The notes under the pieces are model-generated. The model saw nothing but the letters and a program-made list of their open reading frames with translations, was not told the origin of the DNA and did no database searches. The position numbers and the translations under genes are program-made. A stretch of DNA of 64,000 nt from Bacteroidales bacterium (GTDB lineage Bacteria > Bacteroidota > Bacteroidia > Bacteroidales > UBA1402): assembly GCA_021373135.1 (NCBI GenBank), contig JAJFTH010000003.1, forward strand, positions 682,001 through 746,000, read 5' to 3'. Below, in pieces: positions 45,150-55,050 of this stretch (positions are counted from its first letter, which is position 1; every line of letters starts with the position of its first letter).

Positions 45150-46607
45150 ATGAAACTGAGCAATTTAATCAAAGGTCTTTCCATCAAGGCCAGCTTTGGT
45201 TCCATGGATTACGACATCAAGAGCTTGTGTTTTGACTCCAGAAAAGCAGAACCGGGGGCTTTGTTTGTTGCGCAAAAGGGAACTCAGTCAGACGGACACG
45301 TTTATATCCATTCTGTCATTGAAAAAGGAGCGTTGGCTGTCGTTTGTGAAGTTTTACCTGAACAAATGCCGGCAGGTGTCTGTTTTATCCAGGTTGAAAG
45401 CAGTGACGAGGCTTTGGGCCGTTTGTCCTGCCAATGGTTCGGAAATCCTTCTGAAAAACTTCAATTGGTAGGCGTCACGGGAACCAACGGTAAAACCACC
45501 ATTGCTACATTGCTGTATGAAACTTTCAAACGTTTCGGTCATAAAACAGGTTTGTTATCGACGGTCTGCAATTATGTGGATGATGAGGCCATTCATGCAA
45601 CCCATACAACCCCGGATTCCTATGCCATCAATGAACTTTTGTCCAAGATGGTGGAGGCAGGATGTGAATATGCCTTTATGGAAGTCAGTTCCCATTCCAT
45701 TGACCAACGCCGTATAGCCGGACTTCGTTTTGTGGGAGGAATTTTTACAAACCTGACACGTGATCATCTGGATTATCACCTGACGGTTGAAAATTATTTA
45801 AAAGCCAAGAAACGGTTTTTTGATGAATTGCCTGAAGATTCCTTCGCACTGACCAATACCGACGATAAGAACGGTCTGGTGATGCTGCAAAATACCAAAG
45901 CGCACAAATACGAATATTCCACCAAAACATTGGCTGATTTCAAGGCTAAAGTTTTGGAGAATCATTTTGAGGGCATGTTGCTCGATATCAACGGTAGAGA
46001 AGTGGCTGTCCAGTTTATCGGTCTTTTCAATGTCTCCAACCTGTTGGCCATTTATGGTGCAGCTTGTCTGCTTGGTAAGAAACCCGAAGAGGTGCTCTTG
46101 ATCATGAGTATGTTGAAACCTGTTTCTGGTCGGCTTGAGTTTATGCGGTCTCCAACCGGATTCCTATGTATCGTGGATTATGCACATACTCCGGATGCGT
46201 TGAATAATGTCCTGAAAAGCATCAATGAACTGGTTCAGGGTGGGCACAATGTGATTACCGTTGTCGGTGCCGGAGGAAATCGGGATAAAGGCAAACGTCC
46301 GATGATGGCCAAAGAAGCCGTAGCAGGCAGCAACAAAGTCATTTTGACTTCTGACAATCCTCGTTTTGAAGAGCCGCAAGATATCCTGAATGATATGTAT
46401 GCCGGGGTAAATGCCGGAGATTGTTCCAAAGTACTTTGTATCATTGACAGAAAGGAAGCTATCCGAACCGCCTGTATGATGGCTCAACCAGGAGATGTCA
46501 TTCTGGTAGCCGGCAAAGGTCATGAAGATTATCAGGACATCAAAGGTGTTAAACATCCCTTCGATGATAAGAAAGTGATTACTGAAGTCTATTCCTCACT
46601 AAAATAA
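45150..46607 (+). CDS. murE: UDP-MurNAc-tripeptide synthetase MurE (meso-DAP adding)
   Basis: The 485-residue ligase has the ATP loop [16 protein letters not shown] (about 108-123), a CO-containing middle domain with [11 protein letters not shown], and the specificity motif DNPRFE near 402-407, where DNPR indicates meso-diaminopimelate rather than lysine. It adds the third residue to the UDP-muramyl peptide. The 124 bp after ftsI have no terminator, so it probably belongs to the same transcript. mraY follows after 10 bp. Confidence 0.97.
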   Translation: MKLSNLIKGLSIKASFGSMDYDIKSLCFDSRKAEPGALFVAQKGTQSDGHVYIHSVIEKGALAVVCEVLPEQMPAGVCFIQVESSDEALGRLSCQWFGNPSEKLQLVGVTGTNGKTTIATLLYETFKRFGHKTGLLSTVCNYVDDEAIHATHTTPDSYAINELLSKMVEAGCEYAFMEVSSHSIDQRRIAGLRFVGGIFTNLTRDHLDYHLTVENYLKAKKRFFDELPEDSFALTNTDDKNGLVMLQNTKAHKYEYSTKTLADFKAKVLENHFEGMLLDINGREVAVQFIGLFNVSNLLAIYGAACLLGKKPEEVLLIMSMLKPVSGRLEFMRSPTGFLCIVDYAHTPDALNNVLKSINELVQGGHNVITVVGAGGNRDKGKRPMMAKEAVAGSNKVILTSDNPRFEEPQDILNDMYAGVNAGDCSKVLCIIDRKEAIRTACMMAQPGDVILVAGKGHEDYQDIKGVKHPFDDKKVITEVYSSLK

Positions 46608-46617
46608 CTCTGATGAT

Positions 46618-47877
46618 ATGTTAATACCACTTTTTCAGTATCTTGACCAATTGGATTTCCCCGGTGCGGGTGTTTTCCATTATATTTCATTCAGGTCTGC
46701 TTTTGCTTTTATCCTGTCCATGTTTATCGCTACCAGTGTTGGTAAGCGCATCATCGCCTATCTTCAGCTTAAACAGGTAGGTGAAACCATCCGTGATTTG
46801 AATCTGGAAGGTCAGATGAGCAAAAAAGGGACACCGACCATGGGTGGTATTATCATTATGCTTGCCATCCTGATACCGACACTCCTGCTTACCAAACTGA
46901 ATAATATCTATATCATCCTGATGCTGATTTCAACTGCTCTTTTGGGTGCTTTGGGTTTTGCAGACGATTATATCAAAGTTTTCAAAAAAGACAAAGAAGG
47001 ATTGAAAGGAAAATTCAAAATTATCGGACAAATCGGCATTGGACTGATTGTCGGCATTGTGCTTTATCTAAGCCCACAGGTGGTCATCCGCGAAAATATG
47101 GAGGTCTTAAAAAATGATCAAATTGAACGTGTTCATATCCGGTATGATGAAGTGAAATCAACCAAGACCACCATTCCTTTCTTCAAGAACAATAACATGG
47201 ATTATGCAGCACCATTTGATTCCTTTGGAGAATACAAACAAATTGCAGGATGGATTTTTTTCATTTTGGTCACCATTTTCATTGTGACCGCTGTCTCTAA
47301 CGGAGCGAACCTGACGGATGGACTTGATGGACTGGCTACAGGATCTTGCGCCATCATTGGGGTGGTATTGCTTATCTTGGCGTATGTGTCCAGTCATGTG
47401 AATTACGCCTCATACCTGAATATCATGTACATACCAGGATCAGAAGAATTGGTGGTCTATATGGCCGCCTTTATCGGGGCGACCATTGGATTCCTGTGGT
47501 ATAATTCATATCCGGCCCAGGTATTTATGGGAGATACCGGAAGTTTGATGTTGGGTGGCGTGATAGGTGTATTTTCTGTCATCATACGAAAAGAACTTTT
47601 AATTCCAATTTTCTGTGGTCTATTTTTTGCAGAAAACTTGTCCGTCATGTTTCAGGTCGCTTATTTCAAACACACAAAGAGAAAAACGGGTATTGGTAAA
47701 AGACTTTTTAAAATGTCTCCGCTCCACCACCATTATCAAAAACCGGGAAATGGAACGATTGATGCTTTGATACAATGGCCATATCAGGCCATACCGGAAT
47801 CAAAAATTACTGTCAGGTTTTGGATTATCGGTATGATCTTGGGTGTATTGGCATTAGCAACTTTAAAAATGCGATAA
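46618..47877 (+). CDS. mraY: Phospho-MurNAc-pentapeptide transferase MraY
   Basis: The 419-residue integral membrane enzyme has about ten hydrophobic helices, the Mg/Asp motif GFADDYIKVFKKD (about 116-128), NLTDGLDGLATG (about 230-241) and the MSPLHHHYQ loop near the end. A cytoplasmic insertion of about 50 residues (about 155-205) makes it longer than the E. coli protein, which is typical for Bacteroidetes MraY. It makes lipid I. It starts 10 bp after murE; murF, often found between them, is absent. Confidence 0.97.
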   Translation: MLIPLFQYLDQLDFPGAGVFHYISFRSAFAFILSMFIATSVGKRIIAYLQLKQVGETIRDLNLEGQMSKKGTPTMGGIIIMLAILIPTLLLTKLNNIYIILMLISTALLGALGFADDYIKVFKKDKEGLKGKFKIIGQIGIGLIVGIVLYLSPQVVIRENMEVLKNDQIERVHIRYDEVKSTKTTIPFFKNNNMDYAAPFDSFGEYKQIAGWIFFILVTIFIVTAVSNGANLTDGLDGLATGSCAIIGVVLLILAYVSSHVNYASYLNIMYIPGSEELVVYMAAFIGATIGFLWYNSYPAQVFMGDTGSLMLGGVIGVFSVIIRKELLIPIFCGLFFAENLSVMFQVAYFKHTKRKTGIGKRLFKMSPLHHHYQKPGNGTIDALIQWPYQAIPESKITVRFWIIGMILGVLALATLKMR

Positions 47878-47879
47878 AG

Positions 47880-49214
47880 ATGAAAAGGATGGTGATATTA
47901 GGTGCCGGAGAAAGTGGCACCGGCGCAGCAATACTGGCTCAGAAACAAGGCTTCGATGTGTTTGTCTCTGATAAGTCGGAAATTAAGGAAGAGTACAAAA
48001 ATGTACTGAATGAATATGGCATTCAATGGGAAGAAAAACAACATACGGAAGAACTGATCCTTAATGCGGATGAAGTGGTCAAAAGCCCCGGTATTGCAGA
48101 TAAGTTCCCCATCATTCAAAAGCTGAAAGAAAAGGGGATACACATCATTTCTGAGATTGAACTTGGAGGACGTTACACCAATGCCAAAAAAATCTGTATA
48201 ACGGGAAGTAACGGAAAGACTACAACTACGCTTTTGACCTATCATATTTTAAAGAGTGGTGGTCTGAATGTAGGCTTGGCCGGAAATGTCGGACGTAGTT
48301 TTGCCTGGCAGGTGGCTGAAGAGCATTATGATTATTATGTGTTGGAACTCAGTAGTTTTCAACTGGACAACATGTATGATTTTAAGGCGGATGTTGCTGT
48401 CCTGCTCAATATAACACCCGATCATCTGGACAGGTATAATTACGATATGCAAAATTATGTGGATGCAAAATTCAGAATCATTCAAAATCAAACTGAAGAA
48501 GATTCTTTCATTTATTGGAACGATGACCCCATTATCAGGGCTGAAGTTGCCAAGCGTGACATCCGTGCGCGAAAATTTCCCTTCTCTCTAAAAAAAGGTA
48601 CTGGAATCAAAGCTTTCATCGAGAATCATTTTTTGGTTATTGATACGCCTGAACAACAATTCCAGATTGAACAGGAAGAGTTGTCGCTTTCAGGTACGCA
48701 TAATTTGTTCAACTCCTTGGCGGCTGCCGTTTCCGCGAATATTGCACAAATCAAGAAAGAGAATATCAAGCAGGCTCTCAATAATTTTGAAGGCGTGGAA
48801 CACCGCCTTGAAACGGTGGCCAGTGTTAGAGGGGTGACGTATATCAATGACTCCAAGGCGACCAATGTTAATTCTTGCTGGTATGCGCTCGAGTCCATGC
48901 GGACACCTGTCGTTCTGATACTTGGTGGTACGGATAAAGGCAATGACTATAGTGAAATAGAAAATCTGGTGAAGGAAAAAGTCAGAGTGTTGATTTTCTT
49001 GGGTTTGGACAATGCCAAGTTGCATCAATTTTTTGATGGGATGGTCCCGTTGATTTTTGATGCACGTTCGATGGATGAAGCCTTGGCCATTTCCTATGAG
49101 CATGCAGAAAAGGGGGATACAGTCCTGCTTTCACCTTGTTGTGCCAGCTTTGACTTGTTCAAAAACTATGAAGATCGTGGAGAGCAATTTAAAGAAGGAG
49201 TACTCAAACTATAA
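47880..49214 (+). CDS. murD: UDP-MurNAc-L-Ala:D-Glu ligase MurD
   Basis: The 444-residue protein starts MKRMVILGAGESGTGAAILA, a Rossmann-type N-terminal domain, and has the ATP loop ITGSNGKTTTTLLTYH (about 104-119), NITPDHLDRYN in the middle domain and LGGTDKGNDYSEIE near the C-terminal domain. It adds D-glutamate. The start at 47880, two bases after the mraY stop, is chosen over a frame that runs back into mraY. ftsW follows after 11 bp. Confidence 0.96.
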   Translation: MKRMVILGAGESGTGAAILAQKQGFDVFVSDKSEIKEEYKNVLNEYGIQWEEKQHTEELILNADEVVKSPGIADKFPIIQKLKEKGIHIISEIELGGRYTNAKKICITGSNGKTTTTLLTYHILKSGGLNVGLAGNVGRSFAWQVAEEHYDYYVLELSSFQLDNMYDFKADVAVLLNITPDHLDRYNYDMQNYVDAKFRIIQNQTEEDSFIYWNDDPIIRAEVAKRDIRARKFPFSLKKGTGIKAFIENHFLVIDTPEQQFQIEQEELSLSGTHNLFNSLAAAVSANIAQIKKENIKQALNNFEGVEHRLETVASVRGVTYINDSKATNVNSCWYALESMRTPVVLILGGTDKGNDYSEIENLVKEKVRVLIFLGLDNAKLHQFFDGMVPLIFDARSMDEALAISYEHAEKGDTVLLSPCCASFDLFKNYEDRGEQFKEGVLKL

Positions 49215-49225
49215 AGGATTTTTAA

Positions 49226-50449
49226 ATGGATCTGTTACAAAAAATATTTAAAGGTGATCGTGTTGTATGGATCGTTTATGCCATACTTTGCTTTATATCC
49301 CTGATTGAGGTCTTTAGCGCATCGAGCACCTTGGCTTACTCCACTCAAAACCCTTTCGGGCCGATAGCCCGTCATGCTTCGTTCTTGATCCTTGGGACGG
49401 TGTGTGTCATTTTTTTGCACAATTTCCATTATAAATACACCAAAGTCCTTGGGGTTATAGTGCTCTTTCTGGCTGTTACCTTGTTGATTTTGACGCCACT
49501 CATCGGTGTCCGTGTCAATAATGCATCCCGTTGGATTGAGCTGTTTGGTATCCAGTTTCAACCTTCTGAATTTGCGAAACTGGCCATGGTTATCTTTACG
49601 GCCTTTATCCTGAGCAAAAGCCAGCGGACACAAGAATCCCGGGACAAGGCTTTCTGGATTATCTTGATTTTTACAGCTGCTTTTGCTGCATTGATTCTGG
49701 CGGAGAATTTATCCACAGCCATCATGCTTTGTGTCGTGATTTACATCATGCTCTTTTTTGGAAGGGTTTCTTGGAAAAAATTGCTCAGCCTTGCCGGTAT
49801 TGTTATCTTTTTTGCTGCTATTTTTATTCTACTGCTCAAGTTTGTAGATGACATGCCCGGTATGAAAAGGTGGGATACGTGGCAGAACCGTATTTTTGGC
49901 AAAGAACTGAGCGTAATGGATCCGGGTTTTAAAATTACGGATAATAATTATCAGTCCTCCCATGCCAATATTGCCATTGCAAATGGTACTTTCATTGGCA
50001 GTTTGCCGGGCAACAGTACACAGCGTGATTTTTTGCCACAGGCATATTCCGATTTCATTTATGCCATCATCATTGAAGAGATGGGTTGGATTGGTGCCAT
50101 CGCAGTTCCCTTTTTATACATGATATTGCTGTACAGGGCTTTAAAAATTGCCAGAAAATGCACCAAGGTCTTTCCCATGCTTTTGGTCATGGGATCTGCA
50201 CTGATTGTCAGCTTTCAGGCCATTGTCAACATGATGGTTGCCGTTGGCGCGGGACCGGTGACCGGACAACCGATGCCTTTGGTGAGTAGGGGTGGTACAT
50301 CCACCCTGATAACCTGTATCTATTTTGGAATCATTCTGAGTGTCAGCAGGTATGGCATCCCGAATACGGAGTCGGAGGCTGATTCCGGCGATGAAATAGA
50401 TGAAATCAAGGAACAAGCGATTGAAACTTCCCAAGAATACGGCGTTTAA
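49226..50449 (+). CDS. ftsW: Septal peptidoglycan glycosyltransferase FtsW
   Basis: The 407-residue SEDS-family protein has about ten membrane helices, the extracellular loop with GSLPGNSTQRDFLPQAYSDF (about 252-271), in which the conserved acidic residue falls at the FLPQAYSDFIYA segment, and the VTGQPMPLVSRGGTS motif near the end. It polymerises glycan at the septum with FtsI. The C-terminal tail is acidic. It ends 12 bp before the murG ATG. Confidence 0.96.
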   Translation: MDLLQKIFKGDRVVWIVYAILCFISLIEVFSASSTLAYSTQNPFGPIARHASFLILGTVCVIFLHNFHYKYTKVLGVIVLFLAVTLLILTPLIGVRVNNASRWIELFGIQFQPSEFAKLAMVIFTAFILSKSQRTQESRDKAFWIILIFTAAFAALILAENLSTAIMLCVVIYIMLFFGRVSWKKLLSLAGIVIFFAAIFILLLKFVDDMPGMKRWDTWQNRIFGKELSVMDPGFKITDNNYQSSHANIAIANGTFIGSLPGNSTQRDFLPQAYSDFIYAIIIEEMGWIGAIAVPFLYMILLYRALKIARKCTKVFPMLLVMGSALIVSFQAIVNMMVAVGAGPVTGQPMPLVSRGGTSTLITCIYFGIILSVSRYGIPNTESEADSGDEIDEIKEQAIETSQEYGV

Positions 50450-50461
50450 TAAGTGAACGAT

Positions 50462-51568
50462 ATGGATGAAATACGAATCATAGTATCCGGTGGAGGAACA
50501 GGGGGACATATTTTCCCGGCTATCTCCATTGCAAATGCACTCAAGGCTAAAGATCCAGAGGCTGTAAAGATTTTGTTTGTCGGTGCAGAAAACAGGATGG
50601 AGATGGAAAAGGTACCGGCAGCAGGGTATGAAATCATTGGATTACCCATACGTGGTTTTGACCGGTATCATCCATTGAATAATTTCAAAACCCTGTACAT
50701 GGTCTTGAAAAGCATGATCAAAGCCAGACGTATCATCAAGGACTTTAAGCCCGTGGTGGCTGTAGGCGTCGGAGGATTTGCGAGTGGCCCCCTTTTGAGA
50801 GCAGCTGCAGCTCTTGGTATCCCGACGGTCATTCAGGAACAGAATTCTTATGCGGGAGTCACCAATAAATTACTGGCCGCAAAAGCTGCCAGGATTTGTG
50901 TGGCATATCCGAATATGGAACGCTTTTTCCCGAAAGACAAAATCCTGTTGACGGGAAATCCCGTACGTCAGGACTTGCTGGAAGGAGAAAATTTGAAACA
51001 AAAAGGCCAGGAATATTATAAATTAGACCCAAACAAAAAAACATTGCTGATTGTGGGTGGAAGTCTCGGCGCAGGGACCATCAATGAAAGTGTCATGGGG
51101 CATCTTGATGAGCTTGAAGCAGCTGAAGATATCCAGGTGATCTGGCAAACTGGAAAGTATTATTACAAACAAATACAGGAACGTCTAAAAGGTAGAGCAC
51201 TTCATCATGTTCAAGTCCTTGAATTCGTGACTCAAATGAATTATGCATACGCTGTGGCCGACTTGGTTATCTCAAGAGCCGGAGCAAGTTCCATTTCTGA
51301 ACTTTGTCTGTTGCAGAAAGCGGTTATTCTGGTACCGTCACCCAATGTCGCTGAAGATCACCAGACCAAAAATGCGCTGGCTTTGGTGGAAAAAGGAGCA
51401 GCGGTCATGATACCTGATTCTGATGCCAGAGTTGAACTGATCAAAAACGCATTGAACTTGATCCATCAACCTGAATCCTTAAATGATTTAAGTCAGAATA
51501 TTTACAAATTGGCTCAACAAAATTCCGCAGGACGTATAGCGGATGAAATCTTTAAACTGATCAAATAA
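50462..51568 (+). CDS. murG: UDP-GlcNAc:lipid I GlcNAc transferase MurG
   Basis: The 368-residue protein starts with the glycine-rich loop IIVSGGGTGGHIFPAISIA and has the second loop VGGSLGAGTINE and the donor site ISRAGASSISEL followed by EDHQTKNA. It converts lipid I to lipid II on the inner face of the membrane. An in-frame GTG at 50453 is possible, but the ATG at 50462 lies directly before the conserved start. murC follows after 8 bp. Confidence 0.96.
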   Translation: MDEIRIIVSGGGTGGHIFPAISIANALKAKDPEAVKILFVGAENRMEMEKVPAAGYEIIGLPIRGFDRYHPLNNFKTLYMVLKSMIKARRIIKDFKPVVAVGVGGFASGPLLRAAAALGIPTVIQEQNSYAGVTNKLLAAKAARICVAYPNMERFFPKDKILLTGNPVRQDLLEGENLKQKGQEYYKLDPNKKTLLIVGGSLGAGTINESVMGHLDELEAAEDIQVIWQTGKYYYKQIQERLKGRALHHVQVLEFVTQMNYAYAVADLVISRAGASSISELCLLQKAVILVPSPNVAEDHQTKNALALVEKGAAVMIPDSDARVELIKNALNLIHQPESLNDLSQNIYKLAQQNSAGRIADEIFKLIK

Positions 51569-51576
51569 AAAACAAT

Positions 51577-52944
51577 ATGTCTCATTCACATATATATTTT
51601 GTAGGCATTGGCGGTATAGGCATGAGCAATCTTGCCCGGTATTTTAAGACCAAAGGCAAAGTCGTAGCCGGCTATGACCGTTCTAAAAGCACCTTGACGA
51701 AAGAACTGGAGGCCGAGGGCATCGCAGTACATTATACAGATGATGTTGCCGCCATTCCTGCCGGATTCCTGAACAACGGGTCCACTTTGGTGGTTCGCAC
51801 TCCAGCTGTCCCTGAAAGCCATAGTGAATTGCGCTTTTTCAATGATAACGGCTATAAAGTGTTGAAACGCGCTCAAGTTTTGGGTATGATATCCAATGAC
51901 AGTCGTAGCCTTTGTATTGCCGGAACACACGGGAAGACCACCACCACTACGATGACGGCACATTTGCTGAAGCAATCGGGTGTTGACTGCAGTGCTTTTT
52001 TAGGAGGCATATCAAACAATTATCACACCAATCTATTGCTAAGTGACCACAGTGACCTGACGGTGATTGAAGCCGATGAATATGACAGGTCATTTCACCA
52101 GCTGACTCCCTATATGGCGGTGATTACCGCTGTAGATGCAGATCATCTGGACATTTACAAAACCCATGCTGAATATTTGGAGAGTTTTGCGCATTTTACG
52201 GAATTGATCAGACCCGACGGCTGTCTGGTGATCAAGAAAGGCCTCCCGTTAAAGCCGAGAGTAGCTTTGGGTGTAAAGGTGTACACTTATAGCGTAAAGG
52301 AAAAGGCCGATTTTTTTGCAGAAAAAGTTCATTATGATACAGGGCGTTTGTTTTTTGATTTCAACTACCCGGGTGGAGTCATACGCGATATAGAGTTGGG
52401 TGTCCCCATTCAGGTCAATGTGGAAAATGCCGTGGCGGCACTGGCACTGGCTCATTTGAACGGAGTGACCGATGAAGAGCTCCGGGCTGGATTGGCGACC
52501 TTTAGAGGAACATGGAGAAGATTTGACTTTCAAATACGTCGGGATGATTTTGTTTATCTGGATGATTATGCACATCATCCGGAAGAATTACGGGCAAGCA
52601 TCAGTTCCATCAAGGCATTGTTTCCGGGCAAGAAGATTACCGGCATCTTCCAGCCGCATCTGTATAGTCGGACAAGAGATTTTGCCGACGAGTTTGCTTC
52701 CGTGCTTTCTGAATTGGATAATTTGATTCTGCTGGATATTTATCCTGCGAGAGAGCAACCGATTCCAGGAGTGACATCTGAAATGATACTTGAAAAGGTG
52801 ACTCTTAAATTTAAAACAATCACAACTTTAGATAAAATATTTGAAGTCTTGGATACAATGAAACCGGAAATTCTAGTAACTTTGGGAGCTGGTAGTATCG
52901 ATACATTGGTTCCTTTGATTAAAAGAAGATACGAAGCATGTTAA
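51577..52944 (+). CDS. murC: UDP-MurNAc:L-alanine ligase MurC
   Basis: The 455-residue ligase opens with YFVGIGGIGMSNLARYF, the UDP-MurNAc-binding domain, and has the ATP loop AGTHGKTTTTTMTAH (about 110-124) and the DDYAHHPEELRAS segment (about 329-341) of the C-terminal domain. It adds the first peptide residue, L-alanine. Its last 7 bp overlap the ftsQ start, so the two are translationally coupled. Confidence 0.97.
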   Translation: MSHSHIYFVGIGGIGMSNLARYFKTKGKVVAGYDRSKSTLTKELEAEGIAVHYTDDVAAIPAGFLNNGSTLVVRTPAVPESHSELRFFNDNGYKVLKRAQVLGMISNDSRSLCIAGTHGKTTTTTMTAHLLKQSGVDCSAFLGGISNNYHTNLLLSDHSDLTVIEADEYDRSFHQLTPYMAVITAVDADHLDIYKTHAEYLESFAHFTELIRPDGCLVIKKGLPLKPRVALGVKVYTYSVKEKADFFAEKVHYDTGRLFFDFNYPGGVIRDIELGVPIQVNVENAVAALALAHLNGVTDEELRAGLATFRGTWRRFDFQIRRDDFVYLDDYAHHPEELRASISSIKALFPGKKITGIFQPHLYSRTRDFADEFASVLSELDNLILLDIYPAREQPIPGVTSEMILEKVTLKFKTITTLDKIFEVLDTMKPEILVTLGAGSIDTLVPLIKRRYEAC

Positions 52945-53672
52945 AAAAGATTCTGAGTGTATTGGCAGCGATGCTTATGCTTGGCTATATGATTTATGCC
53001 ATTGTCACTTTTTCTGACCGAAATTCTGAAGTCAGATGCAAAGAAGTGATTGTTGTGGTAAAAGATAGTTCAGAGCATCAGTTTGTTCGCGAAGCTGAAA
53101 TTCGGGATCTTTTGAAAAGAGAGCATCTGAAACTTGTAGGGAAACGGTTAAAGAGTATTGATTATGGGTTGGTTGAGACTGCAGCGGCATCTCATAGACT
53201 AGTCAGACGGGCAGAATGTTATTCCAGCCCGTCAGGTATCGTTTATATCAATGTATGGCAACATATCCCAATCATCCGGATGATGAGTAAAAATGCCAAT
53301 TATTATTTGGATCAGGACGGCAAGAGAACCGGTTTGAGTCCTCATTCGGCAGCAGATGTCGTTGTTGCAACCGGTGAAATTAAGAAGGCCTTGACTGTGA
53401 GAAAACTATATAAAATGGCGTTGCTGATGCAGAAAGATCCTTTTTGGGATGCGCAAATTGAACAGATTTCAGTAGAACCGAACGGAGAATGGACCCTTAT
53501 ACCCAGAGTGGGTGATTATGAAATACTGTTGGGCTTACCTAACAATATGGAGGAAAAATTACAACGTTTGCGTCTATTTTATGAGAAAGGCCTGTCCAAA
53601 GTCGGTTGGGAGCGTTATTCAAAAATAAATTTAAAATATGAGAACCAGATAGTATGCACAAAAAAAGAATAG
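52938..53672 (+). CDS. ftsQ: Cell division protein FtsQ
   Basis: The 244-residue protein has an N-terminal membrane helix (about 5-24), then a POTRA-like domain with FVREAEIRDLLKREHLKLVG and LVETAAASHRLVRRAECYSS, and a beta domain (VYINVWQHIPIIRMM onward). The sequence is divergent, as in other Bacteroidetes, but topology and the place between murC and ftsA identify it. It connects FtsL/FtsB with the cytoplasmic ring. ftsA follows after 4 bp. Confidence 0.9.
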   Translation: MLKKILSVLAAMLMLGYMIYAIVTFSDRNSEVRCKEVIVVVKDSSEHQFVREAEIRDLLKREHLKLVGKRLKSIDYGLVETAAASHRLVRRAECYSSPSGIVYINVWQHIPIIRMMSKNANYYLDQDGKRTGLSPHSAADVVVATGEIKKALTVRKLYKMALLMQKDPFWDAQIEQISVEPNGEWTLIPRVGDYEILLGLPNNMEEKLQRLRLFYEKGLSKVGWERYSKINLKYENQIVCTKKE

Positions 53673-53676
53673 TATC

Positions 53677-55029
53677 ATGAATGGCGTATCAGATTATATA
53701 GTTGCGATAGATTTGGGTAGTACCAAGATTGTCGGAAGTTTGGGCAAAAAAGAAGGCGATGGAAAGATCCGTATTTTGTCCATGGAACAAACACCTGTTA
53801 AAACAGAAGTTAGCCGAGGAGTCATACACAATATAGAGGAAGTATCCAAATCCGTTCTGGATTTGGTACAGCTTTTAAGCGACAATGAAGAATCTACCTG
53901 CAAGATTGATCAGGTTTATGTGGGTTTAAACGGATATACCATTCGAACCGAGGATGTGAGCAGTACGACTTATCTGTCTGGTGATGAATTAGTAAACGAA
54001 AGCCATTTGGATGAACTCTCGGATGATGCCCAGACTCAGATATCTGAAAATTTAGACGTGATGGATATCTTTACCCAAGAGTTTCTGGTTGATGGTAAAT
54101 CAGACCTCAATCCGGTCGGATCCATGCCTCAGAGGGTTGAAGGCCATTATAAGATCGTAGGTGGAAAATCAGCCATTCTCAAGAATCTGGAGACTTGTTT
54201 TGAACGCATCGACTTGCATTATGATACCATTCTGGGACCTGTCGCCTCTGCTGAAGCCATCCTGCGTCCGGAAGACAAATCAAAGGGCTCCGTTGCCATA
54301 GATTTTGGGGCGGAAACAACCTCCATTTGCATCTATAAAGGGAACTTAGTAAGATATGTAGCTGTTTTGCCTTTTGGCGGCAGCAACATCACGAAAGATT
54401 TGTCACAACTCAATATTGATGAGGAAGAAGCCGAAACCATCAAACTGAATAAAGGGACAGCGATCCATTATTCCGAGCAGATATCAGAAGATTCTCAAGA
54501 GAATGTGCCCGAAAAGATGAGTGATTTCGATAAATCGATCAATGATATCATGGTAGCCCGTGTAGAGGAAATTGTAGAAAATATTTGGGCTCAAATACGA
54601 TATTCCGGAATCGATCCCCTAAAATTGACGGAAGGGATTGTCTTAACCGGAGGCACTTCACAGATGCCTGGTCTGACTGAACTTTTGAATAAGAAAACAG
54701 ATATGCCTGTTCGTATCGGGGATCCCGGACAATATCTGGTTCCCGAATCTGCGGACTTATATGGTGAACCTGGTTTTTCGTTGGTTATAGGCCTGTTACT
54801 GCTTGGAAAAGAAGGTTGTTGCAGCATACCCAAAGCAGTACCGGTAGAAGCCAGGAAGTCGGAAATTCCTCAGGAACAAACATTGGGAGGAGGCTTTGAC
54901 TCCATTGAGACGGATGAACCTCTTCATGAAAAACCAAAGAAGCCGGAGAAGATCAAGAAGCCTGAAAAGCCCAAAAAGAACCTTTTTGGCAACATGATCA
55001 AGAACCTTTTTGACGACGAAGATTTATAG
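53677..55029 (+). CDS. ftsA: Cell division protein FtsA
   Basis: The 450-residue actin-like protein has phosphate 1 loop VAIDLGSTKIVGSLG (about 9-23), the connect region SVAIDFGAETTSICIYKGN (about 206-224) and the adenosine motif VLTGGTSQMPGL (about 323-334). The last 50 residues are a Lys/Pro-rich linker (KPKKPEKIKKPEKPKKN) ending in a short amphipathic helix LFGNMIKNLFDDE, the membrane-targeting sequence. It tethers FtsZ to the membrane. ftsZ follows after 21 bp. Confidence 0.95.
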   Translation: MNGVSDYIVAIDLGSTKIVGSLGKKEGDGKIRILSMEQTPVKTEVSRGVIHNIEEVSKSVLDLVQLLSDNEESTCKIDQVYVGLNGYTIRTEDVSSTTYLSGDELVNESHLDELSDDAQTQISENLDVMDIFTQEFLVDGKSDLNPVGSMPQRVEGHYKIVGGKSAILKNLETCFERIDLHYDTILGPVASAEAILRPEDKSKGSVAIDFGAETTSICIYKGNLVRYVAVLPFGGSNITKDLSQLNIDEEEAETIKLNKGTAIHYSEQISEDSQENVPEKMSDFDKSINDIMVARVEEIVENIWAQIRYSGIDPLKLTEGIVLTGGTSQMPGLTELLNKKTDMPVRIGDPGQYLVPESADLYGEPGFSLVIGLLLLGKEGCCSIPKAVPVEARKSEIPQEQTLGGGFDSIETDEPLHEKPKKPEKIKKPEKPKKNLFGNMIKNLFDDEDL

Positions 55030-55050
55030 ACTATCTAAATACAAAAAGAG